From Lachnospiraceae bacterium (lineage in GTDB: Bacteria; Bacillota; Clostridia; Lachnospirales; Lachnospiraceae), in contig JAFQOW010000039.1 of the NCBI GenBank assembly GCA_017412055.1, forward strand, positions 124,001 to 188,000: a DNA stretch of 64,000 bases. The letters run 5' to 3'. A program made the translations under genes and the position numbers. Positions within the stretch are counted from its first letter, which is position 1. Each line of letters starts with the position of its first letter. The notes under the pieces are model-generated. The model was not told the origin of the DNA and did no database searches. It saw only the letters and a program-made list of their open reading frames with translations. Shown here piece after piece: positions 20,281-30,500 of this stretch.

Positions 20281-21566
20281 TCTTCCTTATGGTCTAATAT
20301 CTTTTCCCAAGCTGGAGTTTCATCCCAATTAACACCTACAAAAACATTTTTTATGCATCCGCTAAGATAAACAAGCTTTGCATCTATATTATCATTGAAG
20401 CCCATCACTTCATTTCCCATATAATAATTCATAGCTGTACCAAAAATTATCGCCCTATCTTCCTCTGGTGTTGAACAAGCATAGCTAAAGGTAAAATATT
20501 CACTGTTATCATCCTTACTAAACAATTCACTTTCCTTTTCATCATCATAGTAACCCACATATTCAAAATCATCCGGGTTAAAGCTATTCCACCTGTCTTC
20601 CGTCAGTGGGAATACTGAATTATCCGCTCTATCTAACATAGTAAAGCTTATCATATGTCCTATCTCATGATGAAGTGTATAACAGAAAAATGCTCCTGTA
20701 TCATCTGGATTTTCTTCTGGGCAATAGTCGTTCACATCTATCTGAACTATCTTATACTCGTCGCCATCGTAAAATACTCCTGCTGTATCACCTGTACCTA
20801 CAATCTGTATACATGGAATTGCATTTATGTACTCTCCAGAGAATTCCCTAAAGAAATCCTTAGGATAACACTCTAAACACTTCTCAATTAAACCAAGACA
20901 GCCCTCTATCTTTTTATAATCATAGCAAAGCTCTGCTGTGCCTGTATAACTGCTTACTTTATCTGCAATAAGAACTGCTACACCGTATTTATCCCACAGC
21001 TGTTCAGCCTTTTTATATAATGGTGCCAACTCATCAATAGTCACTTCAAATGCAGCTTCCAAATCCACATCATATCCACTAGACACATCCAGACTATTTT
21101 CACCTGTCATAGTAGCATTCTCATAATTCCCCTCCAAAAATTCCTCTACAAGATTACCCGGACCCTCAAAGTCAAACTCAGTTATCGCCTTGCCATCCTC
21201 ATTATATTCATACGCATACTTAATAGTACTATCCTTACTTGCATCATACTCTACAGTCTGAAGGACCTTGCCCTCCTTGTCAGTAATCTTTATGAATATA
21301 CTTCCATCTTCCTTTTCTTCTCTTTGAACATTATTTTCTACAAGAGTATCTGGATTTCGATTACTCAAATCTTCTGTTTCTTCTATCTTACTTTCTGTTT
21401 CACCATCAGTGTCCCCCTTGGTTGTATCATTCTCAGTAGTACTACTAGTTTCAATAGCGGTTGTAGTATTTTTTACATCCGATTTATCATCAGAATTGCA
21501 ACCACATATGCTAACGCTTAATGCCGATGCAACAATGCAAAAAACAGCTAATTTTTTTAATCTCAT
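20277..21566 (-). CDS. Lipoprotein with zinc metallopeptidase motif
   Basis: This 429-residue protein starts with a signal peptide ending in a lipobox (SVSICGC), then a Ser/Thr/Asp/Glu-rich linker (about 25-80). A globular part carries HEIGH (HExxH, in TLHHEIGHM), the zincin zinc-binding and catalytic motif. It should be anchored on the outer face of the membrane; its protein substrate is unknown. The start was moved to ATG 21566, which has AGGAG 8 bp upstream, instead of the longer frame at 21593. The natural C-terminus may be missing because a leucine-rich repeat region follows out of frame. Confidence 0.75.
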   Translation of the reverse strand: MRLKKLAVFCIVASALSVSICGCNSDDKSDVKNTTTAIETSSTTENDTTKGDTDGETESKIEETEDLSNRNPDTLVENNVQREEKEDGSIFIKITDKEGKVLQTVEYDASKDSTIKYAYEYNEDGKAITEFDFEGPGNLVEEFLEGNYENATMTGENSLDVSSGYDVDLEAAFEVTIDELAPLYKKAEQLWDKYGVAVLIADKVSSYTGTAELCYDYKKIEGCLGLIEKCLECYPKDFFREFSGEYINAIPCIQIVGTGDTAGVFYDGDEYKIVQIDVNDYCPEENPDDTGAFFCYTLHHEIGHMISFTMLDRADNSVFPLTEDRWNSFNPDDFEYVGYYDDEKESELFSKDDNSEYFTFSYACSTPEEDRAIIFGTAMNYYMGNEVMGFNDNIDAKLVYLSGCIKNVFVGVNWDETPAWEKILDHKED

Positions 21567-21678
21567 ATATAACACTCCTATTCTTTTGTTCATTCTTTAA
21601 TAATACAGATTATTTTTCACGTAATTAATACATATATTATACACCAAACCACCATTTTTCTCAACATATAAATATTAT

Positions 21679-21707
21679 TTGTTAATATAAACTGGCTGTG
21701 CTATAAT
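21679..21707 (+). promoter_or_regulatory. Sigma-A promoter of the DUF1295 gene
   Basis: TTGTTA (21679-21684), exactly 17 bp, then a perfect TATAAT (21702-21707), 38 bp before the start codon; GGAGG at 21732-21736. Confidence 0.75.
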
Positions 21708-21745
21708 CAAGTTAATTAAACTAAATTATATGGAGGTATTATCTA

Positions 21746-22561
21746 ATGTCATTTTTAGAAGTCTTTAATTTTAATTTTTTAATAATGATAATCATTGCAT
21801 TAGTAGTTAGCTGTATCGGTTTTTACAAATATGTTTACTTTATTTCCTTAGGTTATGGCTTTTCCATCGCAGCATTCGGTATAGCTATGCCAATTATTTT
21901 TATGAATAATCTAAGTATAGGTACTATAATTGCAAGCGTTCTTTTTATAATCTACGGTTGCAGATTAGGAGGATATCTTCTCATAAGAGAAATAAAAAGT
22001 GCCGCATATCGAAACACCATGAAAAAGGAAATAAAGGATGGCTCGACTATGAAGCTTACACCTAAGATTTGCATCTGGGTATCATGTGCATTATTATATG
22101 CTCTCCAGGTTTCACCAGTCTTCTTCCGCCTACAGAACGGTGGTAAAACCAGTGTTGTATGTATCATAGGTGTTGTAATTATGGCTTGTGGAATTCTTTT
22201 AGAATCCTTAGCAGATGCTCAAAAGTCTAAAGCTAAAGCCAAGAATCCAAACCGTTTCTGTGACACAGGATTATATAAGATAGTCAGATGTCCTAATTAC
22301 TTAGGTGAAGTAGTATTCTGGACAGGTGTATTTGTATCAGGTGTAGATACTTTAAACAGTGTATGGCAATGGATTGGAGCAATCATCGGATATGTATGTA
22401 TTGTATACATAATGTTTGGTGGTGCCAGAAGACTTGAAATCCGTCAAAATAGAAACTATGGCTCAGATAAGGAATATCAAGAATACGTAAAGAAAACTCC
22501 TATTCTTATTCCACTTGTGCCACTTTATAGTGTTGAAAAGCATAAATGGTTAGTTGGCTAA
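21746..22561 (+). CDS. DUF1295 / isoprenylcysteine methyltransferase-like membrane protein
   Basis: The protein has 271 residues with about 7 hydrophobic segments. The C-terminal half has the DUF1295/steroid-reductase-like signature RCPNYLGEVVFWTG followed by a YQEYVKKTP end, shared with ICMT-type membrane methyltransferases. Bacterial DUF1295 proteins are mostly uncharacterised, and lipid or isoprenoid modification is a guess from fold. It is a single-gene unit with its own strong promoter and terminator. Confidence 0.75.
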   Translation: MSFLEVFNFNFLIMIIIALVVSCIGFYKYVYFISLGYGFSIAAFGIAMPIIFMNNLSIGTIIASVLFIIYGCRLGGYLLIREIKSAAYRNTMKKEIKDGSTMKLTPKICIWVSCALLYALQVSPVFFRLQNGGKTSVVCIIGVVIMACGILLESLADAQKSKAKAKNPNRFCDTGLYKIVRCPNYLGEVVFWTGVFVSGVDTLNSVWQWIGAIIGYVCIVYIMFGGARRLEIRQNRNYGSDKEYQEYVKKTPILIPLVPLYSVEKHKWLVG

Positions 22562-22588
22562 TCTTCACCACTTACAAAATAAACTATC

Positions 22589-22616
22589 AAAAAAGTCACC
22601 TAAAAGGTGACTTTTT
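22589..22616. terminator. Bidirectional terminator
   Basis: Perfect stem AAAAAGTCACCT/AGGTGACTTTTT with a 3-nt loop between convergent genes. A and T tracts on both sides suit both directions. Confidence 0.85.
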
Positions 22617-22625
22617 AGTTTCTTT

Positions 22626-23324
22626 TTATTCTATTATTTCAATTGAAAAGCAGTTATCATATTTTGAAAATAGCTCTTCCAAGCCTTCTCCACCATTACC
22701 AGATGTAACCGATAAATTGTATTTACCAGGCTCATTAAAAGTAATTACAGCAGTGAATACCTCAATACCATTTGTTATATCTAAAGGTGGTGCATCTGGA
22801 TTATTCCATCTTGCAAGTAAATCGTAATATCCCCAGAAGCTAAAATATTCATTGTCATAATTTCCGTCCCCTTGATTACAAACTAACAACTCATTGCTAG
22901 ATTTTTCAACATACTCAATAAATCCTGCTATATCTTCCGGATTTGTATTGCCTTCATACGCGATATTGAAAGATGGACAACAGCTAGTAAATTCCTTGTC
23001 ATTTGCCTTTAAAAATACCTTTACATTCAAAGTCGTACCCTTATCATAGCCTTTACCATTCACATATACATCATAAATCTTTTCAGGCTCTGTTGTTGGT
23101 TCCTCTGTTGTTATTTCCTCTGTTGTCGCTTCTGTCTCTTCTGAAGAATCTGCTTCAGCCTTCTTTGTTGTTGTTTCAGCCACTTCGCTTGATGTCTCTT
23201 CTGTGGCCTCAGTTGTCACAACACTAGAAGTTGTTTCCTTTGACTTTGAATCATCTCCACCACAAGCTGTAGACATAAGACACACGCCCAAAGTCAAACA
23301 TAATGTCACTAATCTCTTTCTCAT
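22626..23324 (-). CDS. Lipoprotein of unknown function
   Basis: The 232-residue protein has a signal peptide with lipobox (LMSTACGG), a Thr/Glu/Ser-rich linker (about 25-90) and an all-beta C-terminal domain of about 140 residues (ending EPGKYNLSVTSGNGG). This resembles a surface-displayed beta-sandwich, but I do not recognise the family. ATG 23324 is supported by GGGAGG; the longer frame has no such site. The linker composition is like that of the metallopeptidase lipoprotein nearby. Confidence 0.7.
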   Translation of the reverse strand: MRKRLVTLCLTLGVCLMSTACGGDDSKSKETTSSVVTTEATEETSSEVAETTTKKAEADSSEETEATTEEITTEEPTTEPEKIYDVYVNGKGYDKGTTLNVKVFLKANDKEFTSCCPSFNIAYEGNTNPEDIAGFIEYVEKSSNELLVCNQGDGNYDNEYFSFWGYYDLLARWNNPDAPPLDITNGIEVFTAVITFNEPGKYNLSVTSGNGGEGLEELFSKYDNCFSIEIIE

Positions 23325-23404
23325 AGGTACCTCCCTAAACACGAACTATTTGTGTATATTATATTCCTCTTTCCTAACAAAGTCAATTATAGTTTAAACT
23401 TATT

Positions 23405-23905
23405 TTATATAAAGACTTCCTTCATACTGTCATAATGTAAAAAGATACCTTGCTTTCCAAGCTCCTCAATTTCTTCTTTCGTAGCAAGCTTATAACCAAG
23501 TGTTTCTTTCTCCTGGAGCTTTAATTGGCTCTCATCAAAATCCATTTCAAAGCGATAAATATCTACAAAATAATTATCTCCTTCGCCTGGGTTTTCCCTC
23601 TTGTAGGAGAACACATAACCTCCACATGCATTTGATACATCTAGCCCTGTTTCTTCCAGCACTTCTCTCATAACAGCTTCCTTCGATTCCTCGCCGGCCA
23701 TAACGCCACCGCCAGAAACCTCCCACCAGCCCGGAGCCCATGACTTAGTCATAACTCGCTGAGTGATTAAATATCTTCCATCACTTCTTCTTATAACGCC
23801 AAGCACTGTTAAATGATACTCGCCATCCTTAAGGCACCAATCATTTCTTTTCATTGTGCGCCCTGTTCTCTGTTTATTTTCATCATAAATATCCCAAAAT
23901 TCCAT
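23405..23905 (-). CDS. NUDIX hydrolase
   Basis: The protein has 166 residues with a complete Nudix box (G-x5-E-x7-REV-x-EE-x-GL) around residues 63-86. Nudix enzymes cleave nucleoside diphosphates linked to another group, using Mg2+. The N-terminus (WDIYDENKQRTG) is like that of the isopentenyl-diphosphate isomerase/YfcD branch. The start has GAGAGGA upstream. The substrate cannot be assigned. Confidence 0.88.
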   Translation of the reverse strand: MEFWDIYDENKQRTGRTMKRNDWCLKDGEYHLTVLGVIRRSDGRYLITQRVMTKSWAPGWWEVSGGGVMAGEESKEAVMREVLEETGLDVSNACGGYVFSYKRENPGEGDNYFVDIYRFEMDFDESQLKLQEKETLGYKLATKEEIEELGKQGIFLHYDSMKEVFI

Positions 23906-24009
23906 TGTTCTATCCTCTCTAGCTAAAGCATAATATTTTCTAGTTATATAAACATTTGTAGATTATAGCAATAATTTAAGCCAAATTCAATATATCTCAT
24001 TTATACTAG

Positions 24010-24774
24010 CTAATTATTTTTAATTTTATTTATTTTTTGCTTCATAAAAAAATTATCAACTTCTTTTACAATCTTCTCTGGCTCCATGGTTTTTAATAAA
24101 TATCCTTCCGGTTTTAATTCCATAACCTTTAAAATACTTTCTCTATCATTTTTGCTTGTGAGGAAAATAACCGGCACATCTCTAAACTCTGTTTCTGTTC
24201 TAATCATTTCAAGAACCTGCCTTCCGTCTATAACAGGCATCTCATAATCAAGTAATACTAAATCAGGTCTGTCTGTAGCCAGATACTTAATAGCCATAGT
24301 CCCAGAATTAGCTAATATTACATTATATTTATCACCTAGCCAGCCTTTAACATTACGAAGCATAGCACCAGAATCATCTACAACCAATACCTTCTTTTTA
24401 ATCTGTTTTCCATAATCCTTTATGTATTCATCAATAATTTTGGCAGTCGTCTTCACATCTATCGGCCTCTTAAAAGCGCATTTCAAAACATAATCTGGCA
24501 TAATACTCTGAAGATTTTCCACATCATCTCCAAGATAAAATACAGGTATATTCTCTTCAATGGCCTTATCTCGAATAAAAATTATCTCCTTGGCTTTTAC
24601 ATCTGTATCACTTTCCATATATAGGAATATAGCTTCGTAATTATCCTTTTTCAAAGATATCTTATGTATATCCATCTCAATAGAATCTACATTATATCTT
24701 AATTCCTCTAACTGCTCCATAATATTTCTAACTAGAAAACTATTATTTTCCATAATAACAAGTATATTTTGCAT
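24010..24774 (-). CDS. Response regulator with degenerate plus intact receiver domains
   Basis: The protein has 254 residues. The first receiver-like half (1-115) lacks a phospho-Asp (IFLYMESD). The second has VVDDS, LLDYEMPVIDG, FLTS and K in the expected places, so it can be phosphorylated. There is no output domain. It is the partner of the hybrid kinase just upstream (about 20 bp), and matches the 9.6-10.4 kb regulator in length and layout, so the two pairs look paralogous. Confidence 0.87.
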   Translation of the reverse strand: MQNILVIMENNSFLVRNIMEQLEELRYNVDSIEMDIHKISLKKDNYEAIFLYMESDTDVKAKEIIFIRDKAIEENIPVFYLGDDVENLQSIMPDYVLKCAFKRPIDVKTTAKIIDEYIKDYGKQIKKKVLVVDDSGAMLRNVKGWLGDKYNVILANSGTMAIKYLATDRPDLVLLDYEMPVIDGRQVLEMIRTETEFRDVPVIFLTSKNDRESILKVMELKPEGYLLKTMEPEKIVKEVDNFFMKQKINKIKNN

Positions 24775-24793
24775 ATTGTCTTCCTTTCACCAT

Positions 24794-27700
24794 CTACTCA
24801 TGCATAGTATAATTTTCATCTTCCTTGATAAGCTGTAGCATTATATCAGCAATCTCAGGATCAAATTGAGTACCTTTTCCCTTGATTAGCTCGCCTTTTA
24901 CCACATCCTGCGGCAATACATCTCTATAGCTACGCTTAGATGTCATAGCATCGTAAGCATCAGCCACTCCTATGATTCTTGCAAGCTCTGGTATCTCTAT
25001 AGACATCAAACGGTCTGGATAACCTTTTCCATCATATCTTTCATGATGCCATCTGGCACCTATGGCAATATCTGGTATCTCCGATACCTCATTTAAAATA
25101 TTGCCACCTATTCCCGGATGTGTTTTTATTATTTCATATTCCTCATCTGTCAGCTTAGATGTCTTATTAATAATTTCTCTTGGAACGCCGATTTTACCTA
25201 TATCGTGCAACAGCGCTGCATAATACAATTTTTCCAACTGTTCATCCGAGTAACCCATGCGCTTTGCAAGCATAATTGAATACTTAGCTACTCTTGTTGA
25301 ATGTCCATTTGTATATGTATCCTTTGCATCTATGGTATTAGCCAATGCCTGTACCATTTGGACAGATAACTTTTCAACCTTTTCTCTACGCTTTTCTGCT
25401 ACTTCTGTTTGCTTTTCCACTTCTTCCTTAAGATGCTTTTGAAGATGTGAAAGCTCAACTATTCTTTGAATTCTTGGCAATGCCACCTCTTTCCTCATAG
25501 GTTTTCTAATAAAATCGATAGCACCCTCTCCAAAGCCTTTTACTTCTGTCTCTAAATCTTCATCTGAAGTAAGGAAAATCACAGGGATATCAGCATATTC
25601 ACTATTCTCCTTTAAAATCTTAATAAACTCATGTCCATCCATTTCTGGCATATGTACATCAAGCAGTATAAGCTCTGGCAACTCTTCCTTAAGCATATCT
25701 AATGCCTTTTTTGCAGAATTTGCTATCATAACCTTAAAGGCTTCTCCAAGCATATGTGATACAGCCTTTGTATTTATCTCATCATCATCCACAACCATAA
25801 TATGGGGATTTATACAACAATCCTTCACATGCTCCATTTCATGACATAACTCTTTTGTCAATCTCATAACATCTTCCATAGCTACATCTGCCACATATGC
25901 ACTAAGCTCTTCAATCTTATCTTTTATATGATGAGGAAGAGTATAACTCTCCAACTCTTTCATAGCTTCATCTGCCCTATCTAAATCAAAGGTATCAAAG
26001 GCATCATAAATACGCATCAATATATCTTTTATCTCTTCATGTGATACCGTCTTTGTCTCCTCTGTATTTTTTGTGCCGTAATCTTTTAGTTTATCCTTAT
26101 AGCTTCGGTATAGTTCAATATGCGCAGGTGATTTTTCTTTAATTCCTTCCACATCATTGGCATTTCCCAACATCTCCAGCTCATATGACATCTTAGATAA
26201 TTCCATAGCACCTATCATACGAGCTGTGTTCTTAAGGGCATGTACCTCTATGGTATAATCCTTTATCATATTATCTTCAAGACATTGCTCAAGCTTTGAA
26301 CTTTTTATATCTATAAGCTTATAGAAATCTCCAAGTAATTCAAAAAATAGTTTTTCTGAACCACTATTTTTTATTCCCTCTTTTATATCCACACCTTCGA
26401 TAATTGGATATTCCTTATTTATCTCATCTACATTATTTTTATCTTCTGCAGATGGCTCATCCACTGGTTTTTCAATCAACTCTTCTTTAAGCCATCTCTT
26501 TATGCATTTTGTAATATCATTCATCTGAATAGGCTTTGCTACGAAATCATTCATTTGCTCTTTGACAAACATTTCCCTTGCATCTGAAGTAGCATTGGCA
26601 GTAAGGGCTATTATAGGTAATTCTTTATAATATTCATCTTCAAGCTTACGGATTTCTCTAGTAGCCTCTATACCATCCATCTCAGGCATCATATGGTCCA
26701 TAAATACTAAATCATATTTATTGTTCATCACCATATCTAAAGCCTCTCTTCCATTTGTAGCTGTATCGATACGCATTTTAAATGGCTCTAAAAGTGCTAT
26801 TCCAACCTTTCTATTCATTTCATTGTCATCTACCAATAAAATGTGTGCATTAGGAGCGATAAAATTCATATCCTCTGTATTAGAATTTCCACTTGCTTCC
26901 TCTAATTCGTCTGCAAAATTAGCTACAATAGTCTGTGGCACAGTAAAATAAAATGTACTACCCTTTCCGTATTGACTCTCTATACCTATAGTACCACCCA
27001 TCAATTCTACTAACTGTTTTGAAATAGCCAGACCAAGTCCAGTTCCCTCTTTAGTATGATTCTTCTTAACATCTAACTGTTCAAACGAACCAAATAATTT
27101 TGGTAATTCTTCTTCCTTAATACCGATGCCAGTATCCTCCACTGCAAATAATAGCTCTACCTTTTTATCATCTATGACATTTGCTTCCACAGATACCTTT
27201 ACATATCCTTTATCAGTAAACTTTATGGCATTGTTCACCAGATTAATAATAATCTGTCTAAGTCTATGTTCATCACCTAACACAGCCTCTGGTATACTGT
27301 CATCTATATTATAAATCAACTCTATAGGCTTACCCAAAGCTCTATTTTCAAATATCATCTTAAGGGCATTAATCATTGCTTTAGGATTATATGTTCCCTC
27401 AACAATCTCCATCTTTCCCGATTCAATTTTTGAAAAATCAAGAATATCATTTATTATGGTTAAAAGCGCCTCGCCAGAAACCTTAATATTATTAAGATAT
27501 TCAACAGTTTCTTTTGAATGTTCACCTCTTAAGAGCACCTCTGTCATACCTACTATGGCATTCATAGGCGTTCTAATTTCATGAGACATACTTGACAAAA
27601 AGGTAGACTTCGCTTTATTTGCTGATTCTGCTTTTTCCTTCTCCATCTCTGCCTTCTGAGTGGTCAATGCCTTTTCATAGTAATATGATCTCTTATTTCC

Positions 27701-28369
27701 CTGAACTATCAATACCATAATTGTAACAGATAGTGCAAATGCTGTAATACCTGTTATGATATAATGCTTTATCATCAGCTCATAAACCAAAGTTTGATAT
27801 ATTTCATCAGACATTTCAGGGATTGTACTTAAGGCAGCTGAATATATCATAAGCAATATACCCACGCCCCATAACAACACCTTCTCCCAATTTTGTAGCT
27901 TTCTAAATTTAAGCTCTTCCTGAAAATTCTTTCTCCATTCCTTACCCGTAAAGTAAAAAATCACCAACACCAAATAAAATATACTGTACATAATAAGAGA
28001 ATACATTACTTCTGCTTTTTCTGACATTCTTAATAACTGAACTGGCATAACCAATAATGGAATGATTAATCCATTCATTAAGCCTGATATAGGTATCAGC
28101 TTCAAAAAACCTCTAAGCTTATGTTTTTTTCTAGGTATGACTATATTTAAACCCATTATTATTAAGGTAAATATAGTTGCCACATCTTTTCCTGCTATTA
28201 AACATACTATAAAAACAATAATTGCTCCGAAGGCATTAAACTTTCTTTGCACATTCTCTTCCATACTAGGCTCAAGAAAAATATATCTTGTAAGTAAAAT
28301 CATGGTAACAAAAACTGTCATAGACTCGCCTAACATATATAATAATTTTAATAATTCATATAATTCCAT
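24794..28369 (-). CDS. Hybrid histidine kinase fused to an HD-GYP cyclic-di-GMP phosphodiesterase
   Basis: The protein has 1,191 residues in order: 6-7 membrane helices (1-235), HisKA (His near 263), HATPase (DTGIGI, GTGLGLAI), receiver 1 (Asp near 558), HPt (His near 710), receiver 2 (Asp near 904, LLDVHMPEMDG), and HD-GYP (HD near 1055, HHERYDGKGYP near 1110-1118). All catalytic residues looked for are present. It would turn a membrane signal into phospho-control of cyclic-di-GMP breakdown in one chain. The separate response regulator follows directly, and an EAL protein lies upstream. Confidence 0.93.
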   Translation of the reverse strand: MELYELLKLLYMLGESMTVFVTMILLTRYIFLEPSMEENVQRKFNAFGAIIVFIVCLIAGKDVATIFTLIIMGLNIVIPRKKHKLRGFLKLIPISGLMNGLIIPLLVMPVQLLRMSEKAEVMYSLIMYSIFYLVLVIFYFTGKEWRKNFQEELKFRKLQNWEKVLLWGVGILLMIYSAALSTIPEMSDEIYQTLVYELMIKHYIITGITAFALSVTIMVLIVQGNKRSYYYEKALTTQKAEMEKEKAESANKAKSTFLSSMSHEIRTPMNAIVGMTEVLLRGEHSKETVEYLNNIKVSGEALLTIINDILDFSKIESGKMEIVEGTYNPKAMINALKMIFENRALGKPIELIYNIDDSIPEAVLGDEHRLRQIIINLVNNAIKFTDKGYVKVSVEANVIDDKKVELLFAVEDTGIGIKEEELPKLFGSFEQLDVKKNHTKEGTGLGLAISKQLVELMGGTIGIESQYGKGSTFYFTVPQTIVANFADELEEASGNSNTEDMNFIAPNAHILLVDDNEMNRKVGIALLEPFKMRIDTATNGREALDMVMNNKYDLVFMDHMMPEMDGIEATREIRKLEDEYYKELPIIALTANATSDAREMFVKEQMNDFVAKPIQMNDITKCIKRWLKEELIEKPVDEPSAEDKNNVDEINKEYPIIEGVDIKEGIKNSGSEKLFFELLGDFYKLIDIKSSKLEQCLEDNMIKDYTIEVHALKNTARMIGAMELSKMSYELEMLGNANDVEGIKEKSPAHIELYRSYKDKLKDYGTKNTEETKTVSHEEIKDILMRIYDAFDTFDLDRADEAMKELESYTLPHHIKDKIEELSAYVADVAMEDVMRLTKELCHEMEHVKDCCINPHIMVVDDDEINTKAVSHMLGEAFKVMIANSAKKALDMLKEELPELILLDVHMPEMDGHEFIKILKENSEYADIPVIFLTSDEDLETEVKGFGEGAIDFIRKPMRKEVALPRIQRIVELSHLQKHLKEEVEKQTEVAEKRREKVEKLSVQMVQALANTIDAKDTYTNGHSTRVAKYSIMLAKRMGYSDEQLEKLYYAALLHDIGKIGVPREIINKTSKLTDEEYEIIKTHPGIGGNILNEVSEIPDIAIGARWHHERYDGKGYPDRLMSIEIPELARIIGVADAYDAMTSKRSYRDVLPQDVVKGELIKGKGTQFDPEIADIMLQLIKEDENYTMHE

Positions 28370-28492
28370 AATATCATCCTTCTCTATATCTTTAAAATTT
28401 ATCTAACAACTAATCGCAGACAACTTAATTATCACGTTTTACATCCTTTATAATTATACCATAACATTTTAGCTTTACAATACTATAAACAA

Positions 28493-28514
28493 TAGCCCCT
28501 TCAAAAAGGGGCTA
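28493..28514 (-). terminator. Terminator after the EAL gene
   Basis: Perfect 9-bp stem TAGCCCCTT/AAGGGGCTA with a 4-nt loop, 25 bp after the stop of the EAL gene. Confidence 0.65.
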
Positions 28515-28538
28515 CGTATCATAAAGAACTATTTCTCT

Positions 28539-30500
28539 TTAATCATTATATTTTTCTTCAAATTCACGAATAGGCATAGGCTTAGCAAAGAAATATCCCT
28601 GAATCAAGTCACATTCCTGTTCAGTTAAGAAGTCAACCTGCTCTCTACTTTCAATTCCTTCCGCTACAATCTTCATATTTAACTTCTTAGCTAAATCTAT
28701 AACCTCTGAAACAATAAGCAAACCTCTATCCTGTGCCTCAGCACCACGGAAGAAATCCGCATCTAGCTTTAAGACATCTAGCTTCATTTCCTTCAATGAA
28801 TTCAATGAGGAATATCCAGCTCCAAAGTCATCCATAGAAACTATAAATCCTGATTCTCTAAGCTTTCTTACAGTTTCAAGTAATACCTGTTTATCATCAA
28901 AGAAAGCACTCTCTGTTAATTCAAGCTCTATAACTTCATGTGGAACCTGATATTTGTCTACTATACTACATATATGCTCTGCTAAGTCTTCCTTTGCAAA
29001 ATGTGCTCTGGATACATTTACAGATATAGGCACAACCTTGCGTCCCTGTTTTATCCATTCTGACTGCTGCTTTGCAATTTCCTCAAGCATATAATCATCT
29101 AGCTTTAATATAAAACCATTTCTTTCAAAAATAGGAATAAACATATTTGGTGGAATAAAGCCTTCTCTAGGATGAATCCATCTAACTAAGGCCTCTGCGC
29201 CAGCCAATTCTTCCTTAGATGTGCTAATCTTAGGCTGCAAATAAACCTGAAATTCATGATTAGTTAGCGCCGAATACATATCATTTTCCACTTTTCTTTC
29301 CCAAATTCTTCGATTATTCATCTCCACATCAAAGAAAATAACCTGTGTCTCAGCCTCTTCTCCCAACATATCACAAGCTAACACTGCATTATTATACAAC
29401 TGTTCTATATCAGTTTCTTTTTTATTTACCTTATAAATTCCAACCGCAAAATACAGCTTCATATTGTACAATAACATATTCAATTTATTTGTTATATCTT
29501 CAATACGTTCTTTCAATTGCTCTTCATTTTCATAAGCGAGCAACAATGCATATGTAGCATTCTCCTTAAATACCATCAATTCACCACGCTTAATCTGTTT
29601 TTTCAATACATGGTGCATTTTTTCTACTAATATTTCTCCCTCTTTCACACCAAAGCAGGTACAGAAACTACGATATTTACGCATTTTCAAGTGAATAACC
29701 GCATAATTATTTATATATGTTTTTCTCTTTAATATTCGATTACCCTTCTTAACAAAATACAGCCAGTTCTTACCACCAGTTGTTATATCTGTGTAAATCA
29801 CTTTAGAGGTTCTACGAGCATTAACGATAATATCAACAAATGAGCTTATATAATACAATATAAATGCTGCAATCATAACTCCAAACAAAATAAGACTAAC
29901 TAGCAGCATAAAACAATCATAGGCATATATATTGATATCCTGCAATACATAAACAGTTAAATCATCTACTTCCTGTATGAACCATACTTTGATAACTGCG
30001 ATAGTTTCATTATCATTACCCTTTGAATCAAGAATCTTAAGCACAGTATCAGCAGTTAAAATCTCTTTTCCAATGTGTTCAATAGTTAGAAGCTTTTCTG
30101 AATCATCTTCTATTATCAGATTTACAGGATTGTTATCTCCAAAATTAATAAATTGCGCCTTATCGACCTTAGGAGACATATCACTACTTGCCCATATCTT
30201 CTCATTTTCTAAATCAGTTACCCACACAGAATTAGTTTCCAAAGCCATATCTAGGTAGTTTAAAATTGTTTCCTCTGTATTTTTATCCTCACTATCATAG
30301 TCTTTAAAAGACTCTGCGATTTGTTCAGCCTGTCTAAGACCATTTAATACTTTTCTTTTTACAACATCTTCGACACTAGCACCCACCAATGCAAGCACCA
30401 TACATGCAAAAATAAGTACAATAACAAACATACCTAATATAAAAGGCCATATACGATTCTTTTTTAGTTTTTTAATTCTTTTGTCTTTAGATTCGCTCAT
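28539..30500 (-). CDS. Cyclic-di-GMP phosphodiesterase, EAL with degenerate GGDEF
   Basis: The protein has 653 residues. Two membrane helices (about 15-40 and 195-220) flank an extracytoplasmic sensor region. A GGDEF-like fold follows but without GGDEF residues (ENATYALLL at that place), so it is probably regulatory. The EAL domain starts near 410, with EALVRW at 436-441, DDFGAGYSSL and KLD later, which indicates an active phosphodiesterase. It stands alone as a transcript, with a terminator on its 3' side, beside the HD-GYP kinase. Confidence 0.9.
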   Translation of the reverse strand: MSESKDKRIKKLKKNRIWPFILGMFVIVLIFACMVLALVGASVEDVVKRKVLNGLRQAEQIAESFKDYDSEDKNTEETILNYLDMALETNSVWVTDLENEKIWASSDMSPKVDKAQFINFGDNNPVNLIIEDDSEKLLTIEHIGKEILTADTVLKILDSKGNDNETIAVIKVWFIQEVDDLTVYVLQDINIYAYDCFMLLVSLILFGVMIAAFILYYISSFVDIIVNARRTSKVIYTDITTGGKNWLYFVKKGNRILKRKTYINNYAVIHLKMRKYRSFCTCFGVKEGEILVEKMHHVLKKQIKRGELMVFKENATYALLLAYENEEQLKERIEDITNKLNMLLYNMKLYFAVGIYKVNKKETDIEQLYNNAVLACDMLGEEAETQVIFFDVEMNNRRIWERKVENDMYSALTNHEFQVYLQPKISTSKEELAGAEALVRWIHPREGFIPPNMFIPIFERNGFILKLDDYMLEEIAKQQSEWIKQGRKVVPISVNVSRAHFAKEDLAEHICSIVDKYQVPHEVIELELTESAFFDDKQVLLETVRKLRESGFIVSMDDFGAGYSSLNSLKEMKLDVLKLDADFFRGAEAQDRGLLIVSEVIDLAKKLNMKIVAEGIESREQVDFLTEQECDLIQGYFFAKPMPIREFEEKYND

